A DNA stretch of 64,000 nt from Ensifer sp. LC11 (lineage in GTDB: Bacteria > Pseudomonadota > Alphaproteobacteria > Rhizobiales > Rhizobiaceae): positions 62,001 to 126,000 of the forward strand of contig NZ_MBSO01000003.1 in assembly GCF_001695835.1 (NCBI RefSeq). Direction: 5' to 3'. The stretch's first letter is position 1. Every line of letters begins with the position of its first letter. Position numbers and translations under genes: made by a program. The notes beneath the pieces were generated by a model. The model was given only the letters and a program-made list of their open reading frames with translations. It had not been told where the DNA came from and made no database searches. Shown here in pieces: positions 1 to 8,716 of the stretch.

Positions 1-1
1 C

Positions 2-1057
2 GGGGACGACGAAAAACGCCAGGCGATCGCGCTCCTTGCCGAGGGCCACGGGCGCACCGGCCTCGCTGTTCTGACCTCCGCGCTCGCCACTGCCGACGCC
101 TCCCTCAAACCGGATATCGAAGCAGCAATTGCGCGCATCGAGCAGACCCAGGCCCTGTGGAATGCCGGCCAGAATGTCTGGTACGGGCTGTCGCTCGGCT
201 CCGTCCTGCTGCTGGCGGCGATCGGGCTCGCGATCACCTTTGGCGTGATGGGCATCATCAACATGGCGCACGGCGAGATGGTCATGCTCGGTGCCTATAC
301 GACCTTTCTGGTGCAGGAGGTCGTGCGCAATTCCTACCCGGAACTCTTCGACTGGTCGCTGGCGATCGCCTTGCCGCTCGCCTTCCTTGCGACCGGCGCC
401 GTCGGTCTGGCGATCGAGCGCGGCGTCATCCGCTTTCTCTATGGCCGCCCGCTGGAAACATTGCTTGCCACATGGGGCATCTCGCTGATCCTGCAGCAAT
501 CGGTGCGCTCGATCTTCGGACCGACCAACCGCGAGGTCGGCAATCCCTCCTGGATGTCCGGTGCCTTCGACCTTGGCGGCTTGACGATCACGTGGAACCG
601 CTTGTGGATCATCGTCTTCGCCCTGGCGGTATTTGCGGCGCTGCTGTTCCTGCTCAAGAAGACGTCGATGGGCCTTCGCATGCGTGCCGTCACCCAGAAC
701 CGGCGCATGGCGTCTTCCATGGGCATCCGCACGTCCTGGGTCGATGCCCTCACCTTCGCGCTCGGCTCCGGCATCGCCGGCATGGCCGGGGTGGCGCTCT
801 CGCAGATCGACAACGTCTCACCCAATCTCGGCCAGGGCTACATCATCGACAGCTTCATGGTCGTCGTCTTCGGGGGTGTCGGCAATCTCTGGGGCACGCT
901 CGTCGGCGCTTTCTCGCTTGGCATCCTCAACAAGTTCCTCGAACCCTATGCCGGCGCCGTGCTCGGCAAGATCCTCGTCTTGGTGCTGATCATCCTCTTC
1001 ATCCAGAAGAAACCGCGCGGCCTCTTCGCGCTTAAGGGAAGGGCGGTCGAAGCATGA
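2..1057 (+). CDS. urtB: Urea ABC transporter permease UrtB (5' end missing)
   Basis: Inner-membrane permease of the high-affinity urea (branched-chain-amino-acid type, HAAT) importer UrtABCDE. The frame is already open at base 2, so the gene begins before the window; 351 codons are visible. The first ~60 visible residues are hydrophilic and alpha-helical, as in the long N-terminal extension typical of UrtB, and are followed by a run of hydrophobic segments beginning around WYGLSLGSVLLLAAIG. The INMAHGE(M) motif and the VVVFGGVGNLWGT segment are hallmarks of LivH/UrtB proteins. The ATG at 245 is internal and should not be used as a start. The stop overlaps the urtC start by four bases (ATGA), so translation is probably coupled. 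The urea assignment rather than generic leucine transport rests on the extension and on the typical UrtC/D/E partners. Confidence 0.93.
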   Translation, partial: GDDEKRQAIALLAEGHGRTGLAVLTSALATADASLKPDIEAAIARIEQTQALWNAGQNVWYGLSLGSVLLLAAIGLAITFGVMGIINMAHGEMVMLGAYTTFLVQEVVRNSYPELFDWSLAIALPLAFLATGAVGLAIERGVIRFLYGRPLETLLATWGISLILQQSVRSIFGPTNREVGNPSWMSGAFDLGGLTITWNRLWIIVFALAVFAALLFLLKKTSMGLRMRAVTQNRRMASSMGIRTSWVDALTFALGSGIAGMAGVALSQIDNVSPNLGQGYIIDSFMVVVFGGVGNLWGTLVGAFSLGILNKFLEPYAGAVLGKILVLVLIILFIQKKPRGLFALKGRAVEA

Positions 1058-2214
1058 TCACCTCGTTTCTCATGAAATCGCTGGACCGCGACATCCTCCT
1101 TGTCGTGGCAATCCTCATTGGCCTCGCCATCCTCGTTCCGGCGCTCAACCTTTTGATGCCGCCCGACCATCCGCTGCATGTGCCGACCTATCTGGTGTCG
1201 CTGTTGGGCAAGTATCTGACCTACGCGCTCTTGGCGCTGGCGCTCGATCTCGTCTGGGGCTTTTGCGGCATCCTTTCGCTCGGGCATGCCGCCTTCTTCG
1301 CGCTCGGCGGTTATGCCATGGGCATGTATCTGATGCGCCAGATCGGCCCGCGCGGCTCCTATGGCAATCCGCTGCTGCCGGACTTCATGGTGTTCCTCAA
1401 CTGGAAGGAATTGCCCTGGTTCTGGCACGGCTTCGACATGTTCTGGTTCGCGGCGCTGATGGTGGTGCTGGTGCCGGGGCTGCTCGCTTTCGTCTTCGGC
1501 TGGTTCGCCTTCCGCTCGCGCGTCAACGGCGTCTATCTCTCGATCATCACCCAGGCGATGACCTATGCCTTGCTGCTTGCCTTCTTCCGCAACGATATGG
1601 GCTTCGGCGGCAACAACGGCCTGACCGATTTCAAGGATATTCTCGGCTTCAACATCCAGGCGGACGGTACGCGGGCCACGCTTTTTGCCGTCTCGGCGCT
1701 GATGCTGGCGCTCTGCCTCGTCCTCACTTCGGCGATCGTTCGCTCCAAATACGGCAAGGTGCTGGTGGCGGTGCGCGACGCGGAAAGCCGCACGCGTTTC
1801 CTCGGCTACCGGGTCGAGCACATCAAGCTCTTCGCCTTTACCGTCTCGGCGATGATGGCGGGCATTGCCGGTGCACTTTACGTGCCGCAGGTGGGCATCA
1901 TCAATCCCGGCGAGTTTGAGCCAGGCAATTCGATCGAGGTGGTGATCTGGACGGCGGTCGGCGGGCGCGGCACGCTGATCGGTCCGATCGTCGGCGCCAT
2001 CCTCGTCAACGGCGGGAAAAGCATTTTCACGGCGGCCTTCCCGGAATTCTGGCTGTTTGCGCTCGGTGGCCTGTTCGTGCTCGTCACCCTGTTCCTGCCG
2101 AAGGGGGTAGTCGGAACCGTCGGCGCCTATTTTGTCCGCCGGCGTGCGGCGCGCAAGGCGCGGGCTGACCAAGAGCCGGACAATCTGGTCGCCGAACCCA
2201 TGGCTGCGGAGTAG
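1054..2214 (+). CDS. urtC: Urea ABC transporter permease UrtC
   Basis: Second membrane subunit (386 aa) of the urea importer, LivM-like. Multiple hydrophobic segments are visible, with the conserved GHAAFFALGGYAMGMYL region near residues 75-90 and the ALDLVWGFCGILSLGH segment before it. The FGGNNGLTDFKDILG loop is typical of UrtC. It overlaps urtB by four bases and is followed after five bases by urtD, so it sits inside one transcription unit. A charged Arg/Ala-rich tail (VRRRAARKARADQEPD) follows the last membrane segment, as is common for LivM-type subunits. Confidence 0.93.
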   Translation: MITSFLMKSLDRDILLVVAILIGLAILVPALNLLMPPDHPLHVPTYLVSLLGKYLTYALLALALDLVWGFCGILSLGHAAFFALGGYAMGMYLMRQIGPRGSYGNPLLPDFMVFLNWKELPWFWHGFDMFWFAALMVVLVPGLLAFVFGWFAFRSRVNGVYLSIITQAMTYALLLAFFRNDMGFGGNNGLTDFKDILGFNIQADGTRATLFAVSALMLALCLVLTSAIVRSKYGKVLVAVRDAESRTRFLGYRVEHIKLFAFTVSAMMAGIAGALYVPQVGIINPGEFEPGNSIEVVIWTAVGGRGTLIGPIVGAILVNGGKSIFTAAFPEFWLFALGGLFVLVTLFLPKGVVGTVGAYFVRRRAARKARADQEPDNLVAEPMAAE

Positions 2215-2219
2215 ATGAC

Positions 2220-2984
2220 ATGAACCAGACCATTGGCCAGACGAAACCCACAAGCCTGCTCTATCTCGATGGCGTTTCCGTTTCTTTCGACGGCTTCAAG
2301 GCGCTGAACGCGCTTTCGTTCGTCATCGAACCGGGGGAACTCAGGGCAATCATCGGCCCCAACGGCGCCGGCAAGACGACGATGATGGACATCATCACCG
2401 GCAAGACCCGGCCCGACGAGGGACAGGTGTACTTCAAGGGGCAGATCGATCTTACCAAGAAGGACGAGGCGGAAATCGCCTCGCTCGGCATCGGTCGCAA
2501 GTTCCAGAAGCCGACGGTCTTTGAAAGCCACACCGTCTGGGACAATCTCGAGCTCGCCCTCAACCGGAAGCGGGGCGTGTTTCCGACGCTCTTTTACCGG
2601 CTGTCCGGGGACGACAAGGCCCGGATCGAGGAAATCCTTTCGACCATCCGCATGTCGTCGCGCCGTGACGATCTCGCCGCCAATCTTTCGCACGGGCAAA
2701 AGCAATGGCTGGAAATCGGCATGCTGCTTGCGCAGGAGCCGGAGCTGCTGCTTGTCGACGAGCCGGTCGCCGGCATGACGGACGCGGAAACCGCCGAGAC
2801 AGCCATTCTGCTCAAGGAGATTGCCAAGACCCGTTCCGTCGTCGTCGTCGAGCACGACATGGGCTTCATCCGCGAATTGGGGGTCAAGGTCACCTGCCTT
2901 GCCGAAGGCGCGGTGCTGGCGGAAGGCTCGATCGATTTCGTCAGCAGCGATCCGAAAGTGATTGAGAACTATCTTGGCCGGTGA
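2220..2984 (+). CDS. urtD: Urea ABC transporter ATP-binding protein UrtD
   Basis: Cytoplasmic ATPase (254 aa) energising urea import, LivG-like. Walker A is GPNGAGKTT at about residues 46-54, the ABC signature is the degenerate LSHGQKQWLEIG, Walker B is ELLLVDEPVAGM, and the H-loop is VVVEHDMGF. The LSHGQKQW form of the signature is characteristic of UrtD rather than LivG. The start ATG lies five bases after the urtC stop. It is separated from urtE by 133 bp, the only real gap in this operon. Confidence 0.94.
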   Translation: MNQTIGQTKPTSLLYLDGVSVSFDGFKALNALSFVIEPGELRAIIGPNGAGKTTMMDIITGKTRPDEGQVYFKGQIDLTKKDEAEIASLGIGRKFQKPTVFESHTVWDNLELALNRKRGVFPTLFYRLSGDDKARIEEILSTIRMSSRRDDLAANLSHGQKQWLEIGMLLAQEPELLLVDEPVAGMTDAETAETAILLKEIAKTRSVVVVEHDMGFIRELGVKVTCLAEGAVLAEGSIDFVSSDPKVIENYLGR

Positions 2985-3117
2985 TGTCTCCACCAGCCCA
3001 ATTTGCGGAGAAGGGGACACGATTTCCCGCCCGGATTTGCGTGATTTCAAAGGGATAGGTCGCTCCTCGTTGCAAGGGGACGACAGGTGATCCGGAAACG
3101 TCGAAGGAGGGCGCAGC

Positions 3118-3813
3118 ATGCTGAGCGTCGAAAACGTCAATCTCCACTACGGTGCCGCGCAGGCGCTGCGCAACGTGTCGATTACGGCGCCGATGGGCAA
3201 GATTACCTGCGTCCTCGGACGCAACGGTGTCGGCAAGTCGAGCCTGCTAAGAGCAATCACCGGCCAGCATGCCGTCAGCGCCGGCATGATCGGCTTCAAC
3301 GGCGTCGCACTCGCCGGCATGGCACCCTACCGTCGGGCAAAAGAAGGCATCGGTTACGTCCCGCAAGGCCGTGAAATCTTCCCGCTGCTAACGGTCAGGG
3401 AGAACCTCGAAACCGGCTACGCGCCGCTGAAGCGTGGTGATCGCTCTATACCGGAGGATGTCTTCAATCTGTTCCCGGTTCTGCGTTCCATGCTTGGCCG
3501 GCGCGGCGGCGACCTCTCCGGAGGCCAGCAGCAGCAACTGGCGATCGGCCGGGCGCTGGTCACGCGCCCGAAGATCCTGGTGCTCGACGAGCCGACGGAG
3601 GGCATCCAGCCCTCGATCATCAAGGACATCGGCCGGGCGATCCGTTACCTCCGGGATTCGACCGGCATGGCGATCCTGCTGGTCGAGCAGTATCTCGACT
3701 TCTGCCGGGAGCTCGCCGACCATGTCTACATCATGGATCGTGGCGCCGTGGTCCACGAGGGTGCGCCCGAAACGCTGGATACGCCCGAGGCCCGCCGGCA
3801 CCTTACGGTTTAA
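3118..3813 (+). CDS. urtE: Urea ABC transporter ATP-binding protein UrtE
   Basis: Second ATPase (231 aa) of the urea transporter, LivF-like. Walker A GRNGVGKSS lies near residue 36, the LivF/UrtE hallmark VPQGREIFP near residue 80, signature LSGGQQQQLAIGRAL, and Walker B ILVLDEPTEGIQP. The ATG is preceded by a strong ribosome site (GGAGGG, about 6 nt upstream). No clear intrinsic terminator follows. The 133-bp spacer between urtD and urtE contains no recognisable gene or strong hairpin. Confidence 0.94.
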   Translation: MLSVENVNLHYGAAQALRNVSITAPMGKITCVLGRNGVGKSSLLRAITGQHAVSAGMIGFNGVALAGMAPYRRAKEGIGYVPQGREIFPLLTVRENLETGYAPLKRGDRSIPEDVFNLFPVLRSMLGRRGGDLSGGQQQQLAIGRALVTRPKILVLDEPTEGIQPSIIKDIGRAIRYLRDSTGMAILLVEQYLDFCRELADHVYIMDRGAVVHEGAPETLDTPEARRHLTV

Positions 3814-4127
3814 GCGCACCGCGACGGGATTGTGGCGCGGGCCATCGCCAGGAAGGCTGGCGCTTTCGTCCGCTTGTCTGGCGGATACGGGCGCCCTGAT
3901 CGGCAGCAAATGTCGCCTGTGACCAGCGAAAATCTCGCTGCGCCATAAAAGCGCCAACTAAAATCACTAAATCTATGCAGTAACTGACGTAATTTCTTGA
4001 GAATGGTGCAGTTTGGGTGTAGGACATCCTAAGCGAAAGAGTGCGGCCGCCACAACCCGTTACCTCCGGTGAATGCCGCGGGGAGCGGACTTGTGGCGGC
4101 CTTCGTTGTTCAGGAAAGCGAAGTGAA
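3814..4127 (+). other. Intergenic region urtE - Rrf2 regulator, with structured leader
   Basis: 314 bp without a gene. The first ~140 bp shows nothing recognisable. A weak sigma70-like pair is possible (TTGAGA at 3997-4002, TAGGAC at 4020-4025, 17-bp spacing), which would place the long inverted repeat at 4045-4101 in the 5' leader of the Rrf2 gene. The promoter call is tentative because the -10 box is poor. Confidence 0.4.
4045..4101 (+). promoter_or_regulatory. Long perfect inverted repeat in the leader of the Rrf2 gene
   Basis: GGCCGCCACAA at 4045-4055 is exactly complementary to TTGTGGCGGCC at 4091-4101 (11 bp, 35-nt interior). The interior can form smaller helices (CCCG/CGGG; CGG/CCG around 4076). 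It ends 26 nt before the start codon. It does not match any riboswitch consensus I know. It could be a structured 5' UTR or a protein-binding site; it is too far from any upstream stop to be a convincing urt terminator and has no T tract. Confidence 0.45.
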
Positions 4128-4586
4128 ATGTTGACCAAAAAGGGAAAATACGGGCTCAAGGCCCTTGTCGACCTGGCTCAACTGGGGCCAGGAGAGACCG
4201 CCTTCATCACCGAGATCGCCACGCGGAACAATATTCCGAAGAAGTTTCTGGACGCGATCCTTCTCGAATTGCGCAATGCTGGCATCCTGCGCTCGAAGAA
4301 GGGGCCGGGCGGCGGCTATTCCTTGTCGCGGCCAGCCTCCGACATAAGGATCGGCCAGGTGATCCGGACGCTGGACGGGCCGTTGGCGCCGATCCGCTGC
4401 GCCAGCCGCACCGCCTTCGAGGCCTGCGACGATTGCGCCGACCCGGTCAACTGTCATGTGCGCAAGTCGATGAGTGACGTGCGCGATGCGATCGCCTCGA
4501 TCCTCGACAACATGACGCTCGAGCAGTTCGCGGCCAATGACAACGCGTCCGAGATCGTGGCGTTGCGCGACGCAGAGGCCGGCTGA
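4128..4586 (+). CDS. Rrf2-family transcriptional regulator with cysteine cluster
   Basis: 152-aa winged-helix regulator. The N-terminal MLTKKGKYGLKALVDLA and the wing RSKKGPGGGYSLSRP are diagnostic of Rrf2 proteins. Four cysteines (C91, C100, C103, C109) lie where IscR-type proteins bind an iron-sulfur cluster, so redox or Fe-S/sulfur sensing is plausible but unproved; spacing differs from E. coli IscR. ATG 4128 is chosen because the conserved family N-terminus begins there; the frame is open further upstream but that part would be unrelated to the family. Its position beside organosulfur flavoenzymes suggests that it regulates them rather than Fe-S biogenesis or iron (RirA). Confidence 0.88.
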   Translation: MLTKKGKYGLKALVDLAQLGPGETAFITEIATRNNIPKKFLDAILLELRNAGILRSKKGPGGGYSLSRPASDIRIGQVIRTLDGPLAPIRCASRTAFEACDDCADPVNCHVRKSMSDVRDAIASILDNMTLEQFAANDNASEIVALRDAEAG

Positions 4587-4662
4587 GACAACGGATGGAA
4601 ACGGGCACGGGGATGGACATTTCTGTCGATTGCCTCATCGCGGAACTTCATTGCTGTCATTG

Positions 4663-4672
4663 TCTATAGAAT
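4663..4672. promoter_or_regulatory. CTATAG-centred palindrome before SfnB-like gene
   Basis: TCTATAGA (4663-4670) in an AT-rich stretch 37 bp before the SfnB-like start codon. The same core (TTCTATAGAA) occurs at 8785-8794 upstream of the divergent sfnB gene. A shared short palindrome in front of two functionally related units bounding an Rrf2-type regulator gene suggests an operator, possibly for that Rrf2 protein. The binding factor is inferred. Confidence 0.4.
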
Positions 4673-4708
4673 AAGTGCATTATCCTGCCTCGACCAATGG
4701 AGAGGCGG

Positions 4709-5935
4709 ATGAGCAACGTACATTTTCTCAGAGAGCCGGCGCCGGCCAATACCGAACATGACGAAAGGCGGCGGGACTTGTTTGCGCGCGCCGAGGCGCT
4801 GTCTGACGATCTTGCCAGGCGTGGTGCTGCGCTCGATCGCATAGGCGCGCCGCCGCGCGAAGAGATCGAGGCGCTGCGGCAGGCGGGTCTTCTGACTGCG
4901 CTGCATTCGCCGGAGGTCGGCGGCGCGGGCTTGAGCTGGGTCGACGGGCTGCGGCTCGTGCGCATCATCGCGCGGGGCGAAAGCTCGATCGGCCAACTGC
5001 TCGGCTATCACTATGTCAACAGCCAGTATGTCTATTGGGCCGCCGCCGACCCGAAGCAAGCCTGGGTGCTGGGGGCCGAAACCGTCGAGCGTCAGCTCTA
5101 TTGGGGCGCTGCGGTCAACCCGCGCGATCCAGGCCTGACGCTGGAACGACGGGGCGGCCACTATGTGCTCAACGGCCGCAAGACGTTTTCGACAGGCGCC
5201 CATGTCTCCGACCGCATCAACGCCAATGCCACGGTCGAGGGCAGGATCGCGAGCTTCGTGGTGCCGACGGATCGACCGGGCTACATCGCCAATGATGACT
5301 GGGACAATATCGGACAGCGGCTGTCAGACAGCGGCAGCGTCGAGTTCCATGATTTCCCCGTCTATGAGCGCGATTTCATCCTGCCGCTCGCCGATCCCTC
5401 CGATCCGCCACCGGTCCAGGCGACCTTCAACACGCCGCTGATCCAGCTCGTCTTCGTCAATTTCTACCTCGGCACCGCCGAAGGCGCGCTTGCCGCGGCG
5501 CTCGACTATGTCCACAGCACGACGAGACCTTGGATTACGTCCGGCGTGGAACGCGCCGGCGAGGATCCCTACATTCTCGAACGTATCGGCGAGCTTCGGG
5601 CTTCGTTGAAAGCGTCGGTCGCGCTTGCCGATGTCGCTGCGGCTGCCGTCGAGGCTGCCCTCTCGCAGGGGCGGTCGGTGACGGCTGCGACGCGTGGAGA
5701 AGCGGCAATCGAGGCTTATGCCGCCAAGGTGAACGCGACCCATGTCGCGCTCGATGTGACGACGAAGGTCTTTGAACTGATGGGCGCACGTGCCACTGCA
5801 GGGCAGCATCGCTTTGACCGCTATTGGCGCAATGTCCGCACCCACACGCTGCACGATCCGGTCGCCTACAAGGCGCGCGAGGTGGGTGATTTCACATTGA
5901 ATGGGCGGATCCCGCCGGTAAGCCTTTATAGCTGA
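4709..5935 (+). CDS. SfnB/DszC-like acyl-CoA-dehydrogenase-fold flavoprotein
   Basis: 408-aa protein of the acyl-CoA dehydrogenase superfamily, in the branch holding SfnB (sulfur acquisition oxidoreductase) and DszC-like FMN monooxygenases. Visible family features are the N-terminal helical domain (EEIEALRQAGLLTALHSPEVGG), the NGRKTFSTGAHVSD beta-domain segment, DNIGQRLSDSGSVEF, and the C-terminal helical end TLHDPVAYKAREVGDF. Probable role: oxidation of an organosulfur compound as a sulfur source. ATG 4709 is preceded by GGAG with 6-nt spacing; an in-frame ATG at 4697 lies on top of that site and is less likely. Convergent with the NtaA-type gene. Confidence 0.82.
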   Translation: MSNVHFLREPAPANTEHDERRRDLFARAEALSDDLARRGAALDRIGAPPREEIEALRQAGLLTALHSPEVGGAGLSWVDGLRLVRIIARGESSIGQLLGYHYVNSQYVYWAAADPKQAWVLGAETVERQLYWGAAVNPRDPGLTLERRGGHYVLNGRKTFSTGAHVSDRINANATVEGRIASFVVPTDRPGYIANDDWDNIGQRLSDSGSVEFHDFPVYERDFILPLADPSDPPPVQATFNTPLIQLVFVNFYLGTAEGALAAALDYVHSTTRPWITSGVERAGEDPYILERIGELRASLKASVALADVAAAAVEAALSQGRSVTAATRGEAAIEAYAAKVNATHVALDVTTKVFELMGARATAGQHRFDRYWRNVRTHTLHDPVAYKAREVGDFTLNGRIPPVSLYS

Positions 5936-5973
5936 ACCACAACCCGCAGGCGCAATTGCGCCGCCTCCCAAGG

Positions 5974-6010
5974 AAACGCCGCCTGGACCTGGTCCCGGCG
6001 GCGTTTCTTT
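5974..6010. terminator. Bidirectional intrinsic terminator between convergent genes
   Basis: AAACGCCGCC (5974-5983) pairs with GGCGGCGTTT (5997-6006), with an inner GGACC/GGTCC helix. The A-run on one side and T-run on the other let it act for both converging units (ends at 5935 and 6023). Confidence 0.8.
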
Positions 6011-6022
6011 GACATTTTCGCT

Positions 6023-7420
6023 TTAAGCGGAAGCTGCGATTGCTTGTCGTTGTGCGACGAGGTCGCGATAGCCGGCTCCCGGATGGGGTGCTGCAAGCCT
6101 TGGTCCGGCGCCGAAGAGTTTTTCCCTGAGCGTGCCCTGGCGATAATCGGTCTTGTAGACGCCACGCTTCTGCAGTTCCGGAACCAGCAAGTCGACCGCG
6201 TCCTCGAAGGTCTCGGGCGTCACCGCATAGGCGAGGTTGAAGCCGTCGACATCGGTGTCCTCGACCCATTCCTGCAACAGATCGGCGACCGTCGACGGCG
6301 AGCCGACAAAGACGGGGCCGAAGCCGCCGATGCCTACCCAGTCGGCCATTTCGCGCACGGTCCACAGCCGGTCCGGGTCAATCGTCGTGAAGGTCTCGAC
6401 CGCCGATTGCACAGCGTTTGTGTGGCGGTGCCGCAGCGGTTCGTCGGGCGCGAACTGACCGAAGTCGATGCCTGTCCAGCCGGAGATCAGCGTCAACGCG
6501 CCTTCATAGGAGACGTGCTTGCGGTACTCGTCGAACTTCTTCTTCGCCTCGGCATCGGTCTCGCCGAGAATGACCGTCTGCAAATTAAAGGCGAGGATTT
6601 CGCGCGGGTTTCGTCCGGCGCGCTCTGCCGCCTCGCGGACGTTGGCGACATAGCGTTTGAGCACGGTTTTTGACGGCGCTGCAACGAAGATGCACTCGGC
6701 ATGCTGGCCGGCAAAATCCTTGCCGCGGCTCGACGCACCCGCCTGATAGAGCACCGGGGTGCGTTGCGGCGACGGCTCGCTCAGGTGAATGCCCGGCACC
6801 GTAAAGTGCCGGCCGTGATGGTTGATCGGGTGCACTTTCTCCGGATGGGTAAAGATGCCGGTCGCACGATCGCGGACGACCGCACCGTCTTCCCAGCTTC
6901 CTTCCCAGAGCTTGTAACAGACCTCGAGATATTCTTCGGCGAGATCGTAGCGGTCATCATGGCGCGTCTGCTGCGACTGGCCGATGTTGAGCGCACCGCT
7001 GTTAAGATAGGAGGTGACGATGTTCCATCCGATGCGACCCTTGGTCAGGTGATCGAGCGTCGAGATCCGGCGCGCAAAGGTGTAGGGATGCTCGAAGGAG
7101 AGCGACGCCGTCAGGCCGAAGCCGAGATGCTCGGTTTCATAGGCCATGGTCGGAACCAGCTGCAGCGGATCATTGACCGGTACCTGGGCAGAGTGCCGGA
7201 GGGCTGCTGCGGTGTTTCCGTTCAAGACGTCGTAGACGCCGAGCACGTCGGCAATGAACAGGCCGTCGAACTTGCCGCGTTCAAGCGTCTTGGCCAAATG
7301 CACCCAGTAATCGAGATCTTTGTAGCGCCAGGACTGGTCGCGCGGATGGGTCCAAAGTCCCGGCGACTGGTGGCCGACGCAATTCATGTCAAAGGCATTC
7401 AGCCGGATTTCGCGGCTCAT
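6023..7420 (-). CDS. NtaA/SnaA/DszA-family FMN-dependent monooxygenase
   Basis: 465-aa bacterial-luciferase-like (LLM class) flavin monooxygenase using reduced FMN supplied by a separate reductase. Family signatures: N-terminal MSREIRLNAFDMNCVGHQ, TLERGKFDGLFIADVLG, the LDHLTKGRIGWNIVTS motif, and LYQAGASSRGKDFA. The family includes nitrilotriacetate monooxygenase, DszA and sulfone monooxygenases; location directly downstream of sfnB (78-bp gap, same strand) favours C-S bond cleavage in sulfur scavenging. No flavin reductase lies nearby. A good ribosome site (AAGGAGAG) precedes the ATG at 7420. Confidence 0.88.
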   Translation of the reverse strand: MSREIRLNAFDMNCVGHQSPGLWTHPRDQSWRYKDLDYWVHLAKTLERGKFDGLFIADVLGVYDVLNGNTAAALRHSAQVPVNDPLQLVPTMAYETEHLGFGLTASLSFEHPYTFARRISTLDHLTKGRIGWNIVTSYLNSGALNIGQSQQTRHDDRYDLAEEYLEVCYKLWEGSWEDGAVVRDRATGIFTHPEKVHPINHHGRHFTVPGIHLSEPSPQRTPVLYQAGASSRGKDFAGQHAECIFVAAPSKTVLKRYVANVREAAERAGRNPREILAFNLQTVILGETDAEAKKKFDEYRKHVSYEGALTLISGWTGIDFGQFAPDEPLRHRHTNAVQSAVETFTTIDPDRLWTVREMADWVGIGGFGPVFVGSPSTVADLLQEWVEDTDVDGFNLAYAVTPETFEDAVDLLVPELQKRGVYKTDYRQGTLREKLFGAGPRLAAPHPGAGYRDLVAQRQAIAASA

Positions 7421-7498
7421 TTGGCTCTCCTTCGGGCAAAGTTCGGCTCGCCCGAAGCGCCGTTCACGCGTCAGGCGGCCGGCGTGGTGGCACGGGGG

Positions 7499-8716
7499 TC
7501 AAAGTGCGCCGTTCTTCGGCGGCGCGATGCCGTTCAGATGGTAGTTTCCGACAACGTGATGTTTCCAGCGCACCGGATCGTGCAGCGTATGGGTGCGGGC
7601 GTTGCGCCAGTGCCGGTCGAGGTTGAGGCCGATCCGGGTCGAGGCGGTCCCCGCCAGTTCGAACAATGTGTTGCTCGCGTCGAGGGCGATCTCCGTCGTC
7701 AGGACCTTGGCGGCAGCAACCGCAAGGGTCGCTTCGATCACACTCTGCTCGGTGCCGTTGACCTGGGCGATATCGACCTTCTTTCCGGCCCGTTCGACAA
7801 TGGCGGTCGCCGCCTCGAGGCGGATCGCGAGTTGACCGATGCGCGCGATCGTCAACGGGTCGTCTGCCGCCTTCTCGACGCCACTGTCCATCCAGGGGCG
7901 CGCGTGGTTGCGGACAAAGTCGAGTGTTTCGGCGAAGGCCGCCCGTGCGATCCCGAGGTCGATGCCGGCGTGAATGATTTGGCCGACCGAGCCGATCGTC
8001 GTCGGACGCTCGAAACCGCGGTGATGGCGCACCACCGCGTCGGCCGTGACATAGACGTTCTGCAACACCGTCGTGCCGCTGCCGGTCGTGCGCTGGCCGA
8101 AGCCGTCCCAGTCATCGATGATCTGCAGTCCTTCAGCGCCTCTGGGAACGAAGGCCATGGTCAGCCTTTCGTTCGGATCGAGTGCGAAGACCACCACCCA
8201 TTCGGCAAAGAGCACGCCGGTGGAATAGAATTTGCGTCCGTTGAGCCGAAAGCCGGGCCCCTCGGGCGTCAACCGCGTTGCGTAGTCGCCGACTGTTTTC
8301 GTTCCGCGCTCGGATAGCGCGTTGCCAAAGCGATCGCCGGCAAGCGCCCGGCCGAAAAAGAACTGCTTCTGCTCTTCCGTCCCGTCCGTGCGCAGCGCTT
8401 CCAGAATGTAGAAATGGTTCTGCGGGATCTGGCCGATCGAGGAATCGGCTTCAGACAGGATCGCGGTGATTTCGGCGAGCACGGCGTTCGACACGTCGAT
8501 GCCGTCATACTCCGGCGGCACGGTGATCGCGAGCAGGCCGGATTGGGCGAGCGTATCGAGTTCATCGAAGGGCAGGATGCGATCGGTGTCTCGTTCATTG
8601 GCATTGCCCGCGAATTCCGCGGCCAAGTCGCGCGCAATCGACAGCGCTTCTTCTTCGCTTTCGATCCGGTGTGCCGGGGCCCGTGTTTTCTCGGAAAGCC
8701 GCGAAATCGTTCCCAT
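7499..8716 (-). CDS. sfnB: SfnB-family sulfur acquisition oxidoreductase
   Basis: 405-aa acyl-CoA-dehydrogenase-fold flavoprotein. The N-terminal ESEEEALSIARDLAAEFA, ERDTDRILPFDELD, PPEYDGIDVSNAVLAEI and SSIGQIPQNHFYILE segments are characteristic of SfnB, which functions in dimethylsulfone/sulfonate-derived sulfur assimilation in pseudomonads. First gene of a minus-strand pair with the FMN monooxygenase. It is a distant paralogue of the 4709-5935 protein; the C-terminal RHWRNARTHTLHDPV in both supports common descent. Probably controlled through the CTATAG palindrome 69 bp upstream. Confidence 0.88.
   Translation of the reverse strand: MGTISRLSEKTRAPAHRIESEEEALSIARDLAAEFAGNANERDTDRILPFDELDTLAQSGLLAITVPPEYDGIDVSNAVLAEITAILSEADSSIGQIPQNHFYILEALRTDGTEEQKQFFFGRALAGDRFGNALSERGTKTVGDYATRLTPEGPGFRLNGRKFYSTGVLFAEWVVVFALDPNERLTMAFVPRGAEGLQIIDDWDGFGQRTTGSGTTVLQNVYVTADAVVRHHRGFERPTTIGSVGQIIHAGIDLGIARAAFAETLDFVRNHARPWMDSGVEKAADDPLTIARIGQLAIRLEAATAIVERAGKKVDIAQVNGTEQSVIEATLAVAAAKVLTTEIALDASNTLFELAGTASTRIGLNLDRHWRNARTHTLHDPVRWKHHVVGNYHLNGIAPPKNGAL

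Noticed and set aside
245-1057. ATG 245 as the start of urtB
   Set aside because: The frame is open to the window edge and the upstream codons encode the helical UrtB extension followed by the first membrane helix.
946-2253. Antisense open frame of 435 codons opposite urtC
   Set aside because: Sense strand is a clear LivM/UrtC permease; antisense translation is charged low-complexity without motifs.
4045-4101. Known riboswitch in the Rrf2 leader
   Set aside because: The sequence lacks the conserved cores of the SAM, SAM-II, TPP, cobalamin and glycine classes; reported only as an unidentified structure.
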